Shown here: piece after piece, positions 6,961 through 14,456 of the stretch
Layout: every line of letters starts with the position of its first letter
Numbering within the stretch: position 1 is the first letter of the stretch
Source of the DNA: an uncultured Clostridia bacterium
GTDB lineage: Bacteria; Bacillota; Clostridia; Christensenellales; Borkfalkiaceae
Assembly: GCA_946540675.1 (NCBI GenBank)
Contig: CAMNIW010000009.1
Location: 1-17,057, forward strand
Direction: 5' to 3'
DNA length: 17,057 nucleotides
Notes under the pieces: model-generated
The model's input: only the letters and a program-made list of their open reading frames with translations
What the model was told of the DNA's origin: nothing
Database searches by the model: none
Position numbers and translations under genes: made by a program

Positions 6961-8829
6961 ATGAAATCCGAGAAAAAACGCATTTTTGAAAAAATCATAA
7001 TATTCACTCTTGCGGCGGGTGTCGTGTCTCTTCTCGTCTTTTTTCTTAAAGACGTGTTTTTCCCGTTTATAAAACTCGAAATAAATCAGGACTTCGACGG
7101 GGCGAAAGAACTGCTGAGATCGAAAGGCGTTCTCGGCGCGGTGACCGTCACCGTGGTCGAAGCCTTGCAAATGGTGGTGATATTCATTCCGGCGGAGTTT
7201 ATTCAACTTTCTTCCGGTATGAGTTATCCCTGGTATATCGCGGTGCCGCTTTGCGATCTCGGCGTCGCACTCGGCGCGTCGATAATCTTCTTTATCGTTC
7301 GGGTGTTCAAGTTTGACGGCGATATATTCAACCGCCGAAAGAAAATAGAGAAATACGAAAGAAAAAAGAACAAAAACGGCATTATGATATTTATGTATTT
7401 CCTTTTCATAATGCCTATAATACCTTTCGGCGCGATATGCTATTACGCTTCCAACAAAAAGATAAGTTATCCGCGCTATATATTCACCTGCGCGACGGGC
7501 GTTATCCCGTCGATCGCCACTTCCATTATAATGGGCGCGGCGGTAAAGGAATTTATCGCCAACTCGCTGCCTTTGTGGCTCCTTATTCTTATTATAATCG
7601 GCGCGGCCGCCATACTCTTTTTACTTATACTTTTCGTTCTCAATAAGTTTTACTTCAAGGAAAACGACGGAACGCCCGACTCCGTATTTTACGGAATTTT
7701 CAAAAAATTCGTCTTGTTTTTTCTCAAAGGCCGCAGCAAAATCGTCGTCACGGGTGAAGACGTAAAAGCGATAGACGGCGCGTATCTTATGCTCGTCAAT
7801 CACGCGTCCTTTTTCGACTTTTACACCGTGAGCCGCGTCGACAAGGACAGGAATTTCGCATACGTACTTAACCGACACTACTTCGGAATGCCCGTGATCG
7901 GCACCACCGTAAAGCGCGGCGGCTTTATCCCGAAAAGGATATTCGACGCCGATATAGACGCCGTCAAAGGTATGATGCGAGCCGTGAAAAACGGCTATCC
8001 CGTAGTGATGTTTCCCGAAGGCAGACTGTCAAACTCCGGCGTGTTGAACAGCGTAAACAAAGCGGTCGCTCCGCTCGCGAAAAAACTCGGCGTTCCGATA
8101 GTTCTCGTCCGCCTTGAAAATGCCTACCTTTCCAAGCCGAAGTGGCGCAATAAGTCGATAAAAACCACAATTACCGCAAACGTGCGCGAGATAATAAGCC
8201 CCGAAAACGCCGCCGCGATGACCGACGGAGAACTGTACGATAAAATAACGGAAACGCTGTCTTATAACGACTTTAAGGGCGAAATAAAATACAGGTACGG
8301 CAAAAAGGCGAAGGGTTTAGAAAACCTTTTGTACCGCTGCGCCGACTGCGGAACGCTGTACTCGACCGCGTCTTTCAAAAACGACTTTTATTGCAAAAAC
8401 TGCGGCAAGACCTACCATATCGACGAATACTACCGCTTTACGGACGAAAACGTTAAGGATATAAACGAATATTACGAACGGATAAAGGATGAAGAGAGAA
8501 AAAATCTTGTCGGATTGAATTTATCGCTGCCCGTCGACGCAAAGATATTCTTTAAGGATAAAAACCGCTACGATAAGGACGAAGGAACGTTCACCCTTAC
8601 CGAAGATACCGTCCGATACGAAAGCAAAAACGCCGAACGCTCGTTTGAAATACCCGTGCGCTCTCTCGAAGGCATAGCGTACTCGGTAAATTCCGAATTC
8701 GAGATGTATAACGGCGGAAGACTGCACTATTTTTATCCCAAGGGCGAAAAACGAGCGTGCACGCGCATCGCTCTCATATACGATTTATTGAAGGAAAGGG
8801 AAAATGGAAAGTCAACGAAAGCAAGATAA
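6961..8829 (+). CDS. Fusion protein: VTT/DedA-type membrane domain, PlsC acyltransferase, zinc ribbon, C-terminal beta domain
   Basis: 622 residues from ATG 6961 (GGGGA 8 nt upstream). Domain 1 (about 10-230) is a VTT/TVP38/DedA-type membrane domain: the conserved block FIPAEFIQLSSG (75-86), GVALGASIIF (101-110) and the re-entrant motif MYFLFIMPIIPFGAI (145-159). VTT-fold proteins move or scramble lipids. Domain 2 (about 245-430) is a PlsC-type glycerolipid acyltransferase: catalytic HX4D as H281-D286 in NHASFFD, FPEGR (351-355) and VPIVLVRL (378-385). A four-Cys zinc ribbon follows (C460, C463, C478, C481). The last 130 residues are beta-rich and could be a PH/GRAM-like domain. The likely job is acyl transfer to a lysolipid or lipid intermediate coupled to its flipping in the cytoplasmic membrane. 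The 3' end overlaps the transporter gene by 26 nt. Domain calls are firm for the first three; substrate and coupling are inference. Confidence 0.88.
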   Translation: MKSEKKRIFEKIIIFTLAAGVVSLLVFFLKDVFFPFIKLEINQDFDGAKELLRSKGVLGAVTVTVVEALQMVVIFIPAEFIQLSSGMSYPWYIAVPLCDLGVALGASIIFFIVRVFKFDGDIFNRRKKIEKYERKKNKNGIMIFMYFLFIMPIIPFGAICYYASNKKISYPRYIFTCATGVIPSIATSIIMGAAVKEFIANSLPLWLLILIIIGAAAILFLLILFVLNKFYFKENDGTPDSVFYGIFKKFVLFFLKGRSKIVVTGEDVKAIDGAYLMLVNHASFFDFYTVSRVDKDRNFAYVLNRHYFGMPVIGTTVKRGGFIPKRIFDADIDAVKGMMRAVKNGYPVVMFPEGRLSNSGVLNSVNKAVAPLAKKLGVPIVLVRLENAYLSKPKWRNKSIKTTITANVREIISPENAAAMTDGELYDKITETLSYNDFKGEIKYRYGKKAKGLENLLYRCADCGTLYSTASFKNDFYCKNCGKTYHIDEYYRFTDENVKDINEYYERIKDEERKNLVGLNLSLPVDAKIFFKDKNRYDKDEGTFTLTEDTVRYESKNAERSFEIPVRSLEGIAYSVNSEFEMYNGGRLHYFYPKGEKRACTRIALIYDLLKERENGKSTKAR

Positions 8830-10240
8830 AACGAACTCAAGGCTCATCGATATAGGCGCGAAGACGTTTATTTCCGTGCTTATAATGCTCTTTATGCTGA
8901 TGGTCGTCGCGATAGTCCTTACTTACGTTTTGCCAAAAGGACAATTCGGCGTAAACGCGGACGGGACCGAAAACTACGGCGAATACACGCGGATAGACGG
9001 AGCGGGCGGAATAAACGTGCTGAAAGGCATTTTCGCGCCGATACTTATGCTCGGAACGAGCGACGGCGTAAACGTCATTATGCTGTCGGTCTTCCTTCTC
9101 GTAATAAGCGGAGCCTTTCAGGTGATGAACGACGTATACGGCATAAAGGCGATAGTCGACGTCATAGTCGATAAATTCCGCGAGAAAAAGTTTTTACTGC
9201 TCGCGGCGGTGGCTCTCGCTTTTATGGCTTTCGGATCACTTCTCGGACTGTTTGAAGAGATGCTCACTCTCCTGCCGATAATAGTTATACTGACGCTGTC
9301 TCTCGGCTACGATTCGTTTACCGGATTCATCATATCCATAGTCGCGTGCGGATTCGGGTTTTCGTCGGCGATAACCAACCCGTTTACGGTCATATTCGCT
9401 TCCGATATAATAGGCGTAAACCCGATGACGAACATCTGGTACAGGATAATAATATTCGTCGCGATGTACGCGCTGCTTCTCCTATGCCTTTTCCTGTACG
9501 TAAAAAAGATAGGCAAAAATCCCGAAAAATCCATGACGTACGAGCGCGACAAGGTAATGCGCGAGCGGATAGCGGAAGACGTGATAATCGAAAACGCTCG
9601 CAAAATACGTATCGCTTACACCGTCTTTTTCTCGGTGATACTCGCAACCATCATAATCTTTTCCGCCGTTTCGGCGATACGCGATTATACGGTCATAGCG
9701 CTCGCCGCGATATTTCTGACAGGCGGATTCGCGTGCGGACTCATCGCGTCGAAAGACTTTAAGAAAGTGGCGAAAAGTTACCTTAAAGGCGTGATATCGG
9801 CTTTGCCGTCGATAATATTTATACTGCTCGCGTCGTCGGTAAAATATATACTCGTAGAAGGGAAAATCCTTCCGACGATAGCAAACGCCGTAAACGACGC
9901 GGTCGCTTCCAAAAACCCGTATCTCATCGCCCTGATACTCTATCTCATCATACTCGCGCTCGAATTTTTCATATCGTCTTCAACGGCGAAAGCGATGATA
10001 GTAATGTCTATACTCGGCATAGTGAGCATAGGTTTTTCCAAGGAAACGTCGGTGCTTATATACACTTTCGCGGACGGCTACACAAATCTTCTCTTCCCGA
10101 CTTCGCCCGTACTCCTTATAGGGCTGTCGATGATAGGCGTGTCATACTTCAAGTGGCTTAAAAAATCCGCGCCGCTGTTTATCGCGACGGCGATACTCGT
10201 CGCGGCGTTCGTATGTCTGGCGATATTCATAGGTTATTGA
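8804..10240 (+). CDS. DcuC/YfcC-family membrane transporter
   Basis: 478 residues, hydrophobic throughout with about 10-12 membrane segments. The features are those of the DcuC/YfcC branch of the ion transporter superfamily: an N-terminal helix followed by the short extracellular LPKGQFGVNADG segment, LLVISGAFQVMNDVYGI, the FGSLLGLFEEMLTLLPI block, GFGFSSAITNPFTVIFASDIIG and, in the second half, EFFISSSTAKAMIVMSILG and YTNLLFPTSPVLLIGL. Relatives carry amino acids, peptides or C4-dicarboxylates across the cytoplasmic membrane; the substrate here is not shown. ATG 8804 has AAGGAAAGGG just upstream and lies inside the end of the acyltransferase gene, so the two are co-transcribed and translationally coupled. 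A strong terminator follows 59 nt after the stop. Confidence 0.85.
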   Translation: MESQRKQDKTNSRLIDIGAKTFISVLIMLFMLMVVAIVLTYVLPKGQFGVNADGTENYGEYTRIDGAGGINVLKGIFAPILMLGTSDGVNVIMLSVFLLVISGAFQVMNDVYGIKAIVDVIVDKFREKKFLLLAAVALAFMAFGSLLGLFEEMLTLLPIIVILTLSLGYDSFTGFIISIVACGFGFSSAITNPFTVIFASDIIGVNPMTNIWYRIIIFVAMYALLLLCLFLYVKKIGKNPEKSMTYERDKVMRERIAEDVIIENARKIRIAYTVFFSVILATIIIFSAVSAIRDYTVIALAAIFLTGGFACGLIASKDFKKVAKSYLKGVISALPSIIFILLASSVKYILVEGKILPTIANAVNDAVASKNPYLIALILYLIILALEFFISSSTAKAMIVMSILGIVSIGFSKETSVLIYTFADGYTNLLFPTSPVLLIGLSMIGVSYFKWLKKSAPLFIATAILVAAFVCLAIFIGY

Positions 10241-10299
10241 TTGCGCCTAATCATATACCCGACTCCGGTACGCGACGTCGTCGATTTTCAATAAATTAC

Positions 10300-10340
10300 A
10301 CGGGGTTGCCGCATTGAGCGGCAACCCCGTCTTTTATATT
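10300..10340 (+). terminator. Terminator between the transporter gene and the convergent cvpA-like gene
   Basis: ACGGGGTTGCCGC (10300-10312) pairs perfectly with GCGGCAACCCCGT (10318-10330): 13 bp, 5-nt loop, followed by CTTTTATATTTT. On the minus strand it is followed by TGTAATTTATTG, so it can also end the convergent gene. Confidence 0.9.
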
Positions 10341-10365
10341 TTATGCAACTTTTTGTAACGCGAGA

Positions 10366-10941
10366 TCACGAAGAAAAGCCCGCTTTTATGCTCTCCACCA
10401 TATAAAGAAGAGGGTTGTTGTCGTAGATAAAGTCGAGTTTTACCACGCTCCCCGAAATAGCCTGTCTTACCGACGCGTCGGTTTCGCCGCCTATCCATTT
10501 TACCGCCTGAAAGAATATGAGCGTTATCACGGCGAGCACGCACAAAAACAGGACAATTCCGAGCACTCTGTTTATAAATTTAATAAACGGGTTGTTTATT
10601 CCCATTATTCCGCCTATTATCGCGACTATTATCATACGCGCGATCTGCACCGCCGCAAAGAGCGCGACGCCGAGCACGATAAGGTCTATCCTTATCGTTA
10701 TAAGGACGTTGAAAAACCAGTTCTCCTTGCCGCGGAGAAAGGTTATAAACCTGTCTAAAAGGCTTTGCACCAAAGGGATCGCGAGCACCACGCCGAACAA
10801 AAAATAGCACGCGACGACCGACAGTATCTTGCCGAACGTGCCCGACGTGAAAAATTTAAGTCCCTTGCCGAACCCTACCGTAAAGCCGAGCAGGATAAAG
10901 ACGAGCAACGTCCCTATCGCTATATAGTCGGCGGTTATCAC
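10366..10941 (-). CDS. CvpA-family membrane protein
   Basis: 191 residues with four predicted membrane helices (about 6-25, 36-58, 84-112, 124-146) and a short C-terminal tail. The pattern fits the CvpA family: the opening YIAIGTLLVFILLGFTVGF followed by GKGLKF, and a late NPFIKFINRVLGIVLFLC segment, which corresponds to the family's N.+LG hallmark. The family is named for colicin V production but its molecular role in Gram-positives is unclear; envelope maintenance has been proposed. The start is GTG 10941 with a GGGGGG Shine-Dalgarno 6 nt upstream; the nearby ATG is out of frame. It has its own promoter and is convergent with the transporter gene, so it is probably monocistronic. Family assignment is moderate because CvpA sequences are short and variable. 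Confidence 0.75.
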   Translation of the reverse strand: MITADYIAIGTLLVFILLGFTVGFGKGLKFFTSGTFGKILSVVACYFLFGVVLAIPLVQSLLDRFITFLRGKENWFFNVLITIRIDLIVLGVALFAAVQIARMIIVAIIGGIMGINNPFIKFINRVLGIVLFLCVLAVITLIFFQAVKWIGGETDASVRQAISGSVVKLDFIYDNNPLLYMVESIKAGFSS

Positions 10942-10958
10942 GCATATCCCCCCTTTTT

Positions 10959-10973
10959 ATACTTTGTAAGTAT
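10959..10973. promoter_or_regulatory. Inverted repeat at the cvpA-like transcription start
   Basis: ATACTT-TGT-AAGTAT is a 6-3-6 inverted repeat that covers the predicted transcription start (about 10968). It could act as a second operator half or as a small 5' hairpin. Confidence 0.3.
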
Positions 10974-10974
10974 T

Positions 10975-11003
10975 ATTCTATCACAACGCCGCGGCGTTTT
11001 CAA
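10975..11003 (-). promoter_or_regulatory. Sigma-A promoter of the cvpA-like gene
   Basis: Minus strand: -35 TTGAAA (11003-10998), 17-bp spacer, -10 TAGAAT (10980-10975). Each box matches 5 of 6. A 14-bp palindrome fills most of the spacer. Confidence 0.75.
10985..10998. promoter_or_regulatory. 14-bp palindrome in the promoter spacer (putative operator)
   Basis: AACGCCGCGGCGTT is a perfect 14-bp palindrome lying between the -35 and -10 boxes, touching the -35. A dimeric repressor bound here would block polymerase. It is strikingly GC-rich in an otherwise AT-rich gap. Confidence 0.45.
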
Positions 11004-11037
11004 GCAAAATCAATTATTTCCATCCGACGGAAAAATA

Positions 11038-11069
11038 AACGCCGTCCGTAAAAATTTGCGGACGGCGTT
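11038..11069 (-). terminator. Terminator of the MacB-like gene
   Basis: AACGCCGTCCG (11038-11048) pairs perfectly with CGGACGGCGTT (11059-11069): 11 bp, 10-nt loop. On the minus strand it is followed by TATTTTTCC and lies 13 nt after the stop codon of the ABC gene. Confidence 0.85.
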
Positions 11070-11082
11070 CGTTATTATGCCG

Positions 11083-14000
11083 TTACTCCGTTCTCAAAGC
11101 GACGACGGGGTCTTTTTTCGCCGCGCTGCGAGAAGGTATTATGCCCGCGATAAGCGTAAGAGCCACGCTTATCAGCACGAGCACCGCCGCCGCGCCTATC
11201 GGAAGTATGGCGTTAAGGTTGCCTATCCCCGTGAGCGCGTGCAATATCGCGTTTATCGGAATACACAAAACGTATGTGACCAAAACGCCCAAAAGTCCGG
11301 CCGCGAAGCCTATTATTACCGTTTCGGCGTTGAACATACTCGAAACGTTTCTCTTCGACGCGCCTATCGCGCGGAGTATGCCTATCTCCTTGGTGCGCTC
11401 CTGTACGGATATGAGCGTTATTACCCCTATCATTATCGAAGATACGACGAGAGATATCGCGACGAAGGCTATAAGCACGTAAGTTATCGCGTTTATTATT
11501 ATCGTAACCGACGACATGAGAAGTCCGACGTAGTCGGTATAGGATATCTTGGAATAGTCGTCCACTTCGGCGTTGTAGTCCTTTATCATATTCGTCAGTA
11601 TATCCTTATTGGCGAAAGTGGACGCGTAAAGATATATCTTTGACGGAGTGTCCTGGTCGAAATAGCCGAGAAGGACGAGATTTTCGGAATACGTGCTCGC
11701 CGAAAACTCGGCGGACACCCTGTAATACAGCGCTTTGTGCGCGTCGTCGGCGTCCGTTATGTCGGTATCGGTGTCCAAAAGATCGGAAAGTTGTTCCACG
11801 GTGTTGTTGTCGCGAAGGTCCTGCATCGTGTTTCTCGCGTAGTTTACCACCGCTTTCATACTCTCGGTAAGCGCGTAAAACCCTGCGAGAGTGTCTTTGT
11901 CCGCCGAAGAGAGTATCTCTCTCACCGCGTCCGCGCCGACGTATGTCATACCCGTCATAAGGTCGAGATCGGAACCCGTCTGATCGCTTAAACTCTTTAC
12001 TATCTTGTTTATCGTGGGATCGGACAAAAGCGAAGAATCGAACATAACGCCTATTATGCCTTCTATTATATCGCTTTCCGTCATGCTTTGCGCGTTGTAC
12101 GCCGCCATACCGGCCGCGTTCATCATATCTTCGGTCGGCATTATCGCCTTTGCGGTAACGTATATATCGGCGCGCTTTTTCTTGCCGTCTTCGGTGCTTT
12201 TGTCTATCGCCGCGACGTATTCGTCGAAAAGCCGTCCGAGTTCTTCGTTCGTGGCGTCGGCGGCGGGCTTGAACGGAAGCCCCGTGATGACGTCGACGTC
12301 TTTATCGGCGAGTTGCTCTTTGACTATGTCGGAGTTTTTGGCTCGCTTTATCACGTATTCGGTAAGTTTTGACGTATATCCCACCGTGCCCGAAAGCATA
12401 GTCGAAGTCGCGTCCTTTTTGGGGCGGATGATGCCCACGACGTTAAGGTCTATATGCTTTTCCGGATCGTCGTAGAGTTGACCGAGAAAATACTCGTTTT
12501 CGCGCATATCCGAATAAGTCCCGTCGGCGTTTTTGACGTAACAGTCGGGGCTTAAAAGCACGCGGAAACGCATATCCGTTATCTCTTCGTACGTCCACCT
12601 GCCTTCGGTCGGGACGTATGCGGACTCGCTGTCTTTGGCGGTATTGATTATCTCCTGCATCTCTTCTTTGGTTTTAAGTCCCAGAGCGTACAGGGTCATA
12701 TCGTCTATCTCGTTGTTTTCGTCGACGACTATCACTATCTGGTCGTAAGCCGTCGGCCAGTCGCCGCGGACGAGTTCGTACTGCGACTTCAACACGTCGT
12801 TTACCGTCTGTCCGTCGTTGCCGCCGAGAAGTTCTTCCCATATTCTGTTACCGCGCGTGTTGCCTATAAAGGACGAGAATATTCCGCCCGACGAACTGCT
12901 CATCGCCGACATACTCGTCGAATAACCCGATCCGAACATAACGCTGTAAAGTTCCTTGGTTATCTCGGACGTGTCGGAGCGTATTACTTTGCCTTCGGTG
13001 TTTCTGGTGTACACTTCGAGATCGAGATCGTAAGAATATTTTACGCCCATTACTGCTTTTTGCAAATTTTCGTCGGTTTTCAGTTTCTCGTCTATATACG
13101 CCTTGAACGATTTGAGATCGTTTTCGGTCGTCTTGACGCTACCGAGAGATTTGGCGAGATTATAAAGGGCGTTCTTTTGATAGACCGCGTCTTTCGGGTG
13201 AGCCGTGCCCGATTCGGCTTTCCCCATAAAACTCTCCATAAGCGACGTTATGTCCGTATGCTCGGCTTCTATCGTCAGCGGATAGGAAGAAAGCGTTTCT
13301 TCCTGAACTATGTTTATATACGTCGTCGCCCCCTGCGAAACGGCAAGGATAAGCGCGATCCCGATTATTCCTATGCTGCCGGCAAAAGCCGTAAGTATCG
13401 TCCTGCCCTTTTTGGTAAACAGGTTTTTGAGCGAAAGCATAAACGCCGTGTGAAATTTCATACTCGGCTTTTTGCCTTTTTTGCTCTTTTCGGCGCCCGC
13501 CGCTTCTTCGCTTTGCGGTTCGGCGTATTCGCACTCGCCTTCTATCGGCATACTGTCGCCGCTTATAAGCCCGTCGCGCATACCGATTATTCTCGTCGAA
13601 TACTTCTCGGCAAGTTCGGGATTATGCGTGACCATAATGACGAGTTTTGTCCTGGAAACTTCTTTGAGTATATCCATTACCTGCAAACTCGTCTTTGTGT
13701 CGAGAGCGCCCGTAGGCTCGTCGGCAAGAATTATATCGGGGTTGTTGACGAGAGCGCGCGCTATCGCCACCCTTTGCATTTGTCCGCCCGACATCTCGCT
13801 CGGCCGCTTGTTTATCTGCGTTTCGAGCCCCACCGCTTTAAGCGCTTCTATCGCCCTTTCGCGGCGTTCTTTCCTGCCGACTCCCGAAAGGGTGAGCGAA
13901 AGTTCGACGTTGCGAAGAACGGTCTGATGGGGGATAAGATTGTAACTCTGGAAAACAAACCCGATAGAGTGATTCCTGTACGCGTCCCAATCCCTGTCCT

Positions 14001-14292
14001 TGAAATCTTTGGTCGAGCGTCCGTTGATGACGAGATCGCCTTCGGTATACTTGTCGAGTCCGCCGATTATGTTGAGCATAGTCGTCTTTCCGCAACCCGA
14101 CGGACCGAGAACGGACACAAACTCGCTCTCGCGGAATTTCAGGTCTATGCCTTTGAGCGCGTGCACCGCGCCGTCGCCCGCCGGATAGTCCTTTTTTATG
14201 CCTTTGAGTTCGAGCGTTACCTTTTCCTTTGCCGCTTCCGTCCGCGCGTCGGACGGCTTTTCGGCGGTTTCGATGATGTTTTCGGTGTTCAT
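11083..14292 (-). CDS. MacB-type ABC transporter, fused ATPase and FtsX-like permease with giant extracytoplasmic domain
   Basis: 1069 residues. Residues about 25-245 are the ATPase: Walker A GPSGCGKTT (63-71), Q-loop GFVFQSYNL, signature MSGGQMQR (167-174), Walker B IILADEP (187-193), switch THNPE. This is the LolD/MacB subfamily. After a charged linker come one membrane helix at about 300-320, an extracytoplasmic section of about 600 residues, then three C-terminal helices with the FtsX/MacB cytoplasmic motif ERTKEIGILRAIGASKRNV (965-983). Four helices and a fused ATPase fit the MacB mechanotransmission fold, which works on the outer membrane face to export peptides, lipids or toxins or to signal. 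The outer domain is far larger than in E. coli MacB. It has its own promoter and no partner two-component genes nearby, so a specific substrate cannot be named. Confidence 0.9.
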   Translation of the reverse strand: MNTENIIETAEKPSDARTEAAKEKVTLELKGIKKDYPAGDGAVHALKGIDLKFRESEFVSVLGPSGCGKTTMLNIIGGLDKYTEGDLVINGRSTKDFKDRDWDAYRNHSIGFVFQSYNLIPHQTVLRNVELSLTLSGVGRKERRERAIEALKAVGLETQINKRPSEMSGGQMQRVAIARALVNNPDIILADEPTGALDTKTSLQVMDILKEVSRTKLVIMVTHNPELAEKYSTRIIGMRDGLISGDSMPIEGECEYAEPQSEEAAGAEKSKKGKKPSMKFHTAFMLSLKNLFTKKGRTILTAFAGSIGIIGIALILAVSQGATTYINIVQEETLSSYPLTIEAEHTDITSLMESFMGKAESGTAHPKDAVYQKNALYNLAKSLGSVKTTENDLKSFKAYIDEKLKTDENLQKAVMGVKYSYDLDLEVYTRNTEGKVIRSDTSEITKELYSVMFGSGYSTSMSAMSSSSGGIFSSFIGNTRGNRIWEELLGGNDGQTVNDVLKSQYELVRGDWPTAYDQIVIVVDENNEIDDMTLYALGLKTKEEMQEIINTAKDSESAYVPTEGRWTYEEITDMRFRVLLSPDCYVKNADGTYSDMRENEYFLGQLYDDPEKHIDLNVVGIIRPKKDATSTMLSGTVGYTSKLTEYVIKRAKNSDIVKEQLADKDVDVITGLPFKPAADATNEELGRLFDEYVAAIDKSTEDGKKKRADIYVTAKAIMPTEDMMNAAGMAAYNAQSMTESDIIEGIIGVMFDSSLLSDPTINKIVKSLSDQTGSDLDLMTGMTYVGADAVREILSSADKDTLAGFYALTESMKAVVNYARNTMQDLRDNNTVEQLSDLLDTDTDITDADDAHKALYYRVSAEFSASTYSENLVLLGYFDQDTPSKIYLYASTFANKDILTNMIKDYNAEVDDYSKISYTDYVGLLMSSVTIIINAITYVLIAFVAISLVVSSIMIGVITLISVQERTKEIGILRAIGASKRNVSSMFNAETVIIGFAAGLLGVLVTYVLCIPINAILHALTGIGNLNAILPIGAAAVLVLISVALTLIAGIIPSRSAAKKDPVVALRTE

Positions 14293-14322
14293 ATTTATCT
14301 ATCCTGTAATTTAGTCTTTATT

Positions 14323-14351
14323 ATTTTACTATATAACTTTGTTAAAGTAAA
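14323..14351 (-). promoter_or_regulatory. Promoter of the MacB-like gene
   Basis: Minus strand: -35 TTTACT (14351-14346), 17-bp spacer, -10 TAAAAT (14328-14323). The spacer and flanks hold nested inverted repeats: ACTTT-GTT-AAAGT at 14337-14349 and TTTTACT/AGTAAAA at 14324-14330 and 14346-14352. This is a possible operator for a regulator. Confidence 0.5.
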
Positions 14352-14365
14352 ACGTTTTTCGACAT

Positions 14366-14431
14366 AAAAAAGCCGTTTTCATCAAAGATTTGTCGCGTTT
14401 TCAACGTATTGTCAAAAAAAGCGGCTTTCTT
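14366..14431. repeat. Inverted repeat between divergent MacB-like and asd genes
   Basis: AAAAAAGCCG (14366-14375) and CGGCTTTCTT (14422-14431) are inverted copies (9 of 10 positions) with 46 nt between. They lie in the 164-nt divergent gap. The function is unknown; a long-loop hairpin in an asd leader is one option. Confidence 0.3.
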
Positions 14432-14437
14432 CATAGT
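14409..14437 (+). promoter_or_regulatory. Candidate promoter of asd with very short leader
   Basis: -35 TTGTCA (14409-14414), 17-bp spacer, -10 CATAGT (14432-14437). The start would fall near 14444, at the first G of the GGGAG Shine-Dalgarno, giving a 13-nt leader. The close fit is suggestive, but an upstream promoter is also possible. Confidence 0.35.
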
Positions 14438-14456
14438 ATATGTGGGAGAAACAATT

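Noticed and set aside
5931..7007. 358-codon minus-strand frame over the AraC-family gene
   Set aside because: It crosses a perfect terminator and the next gene's promoter and is antisense to a well-supported regulator.
10765..11643. Plus-strand frame across the cvpA-like promoter and the end of the MacB-like gene
   Set aside because: It runs through a promoter and a terminator of minus-strand genes and has shadow-type composition.
13060..14367. 435-codon plus-strand frame opposite the MacB-like ATPase domain
   Set aside because: The minus strand carries all ABC motifs here; the plus-strand product has none and is Arg/Phe/Tyr-rich.
14409..14456. Upstream TTG start for asd
   Set aside because: It has no ribosome site and would add 16 residues before the usual start of the family; ATG 14457 has GGGAGAA in place.
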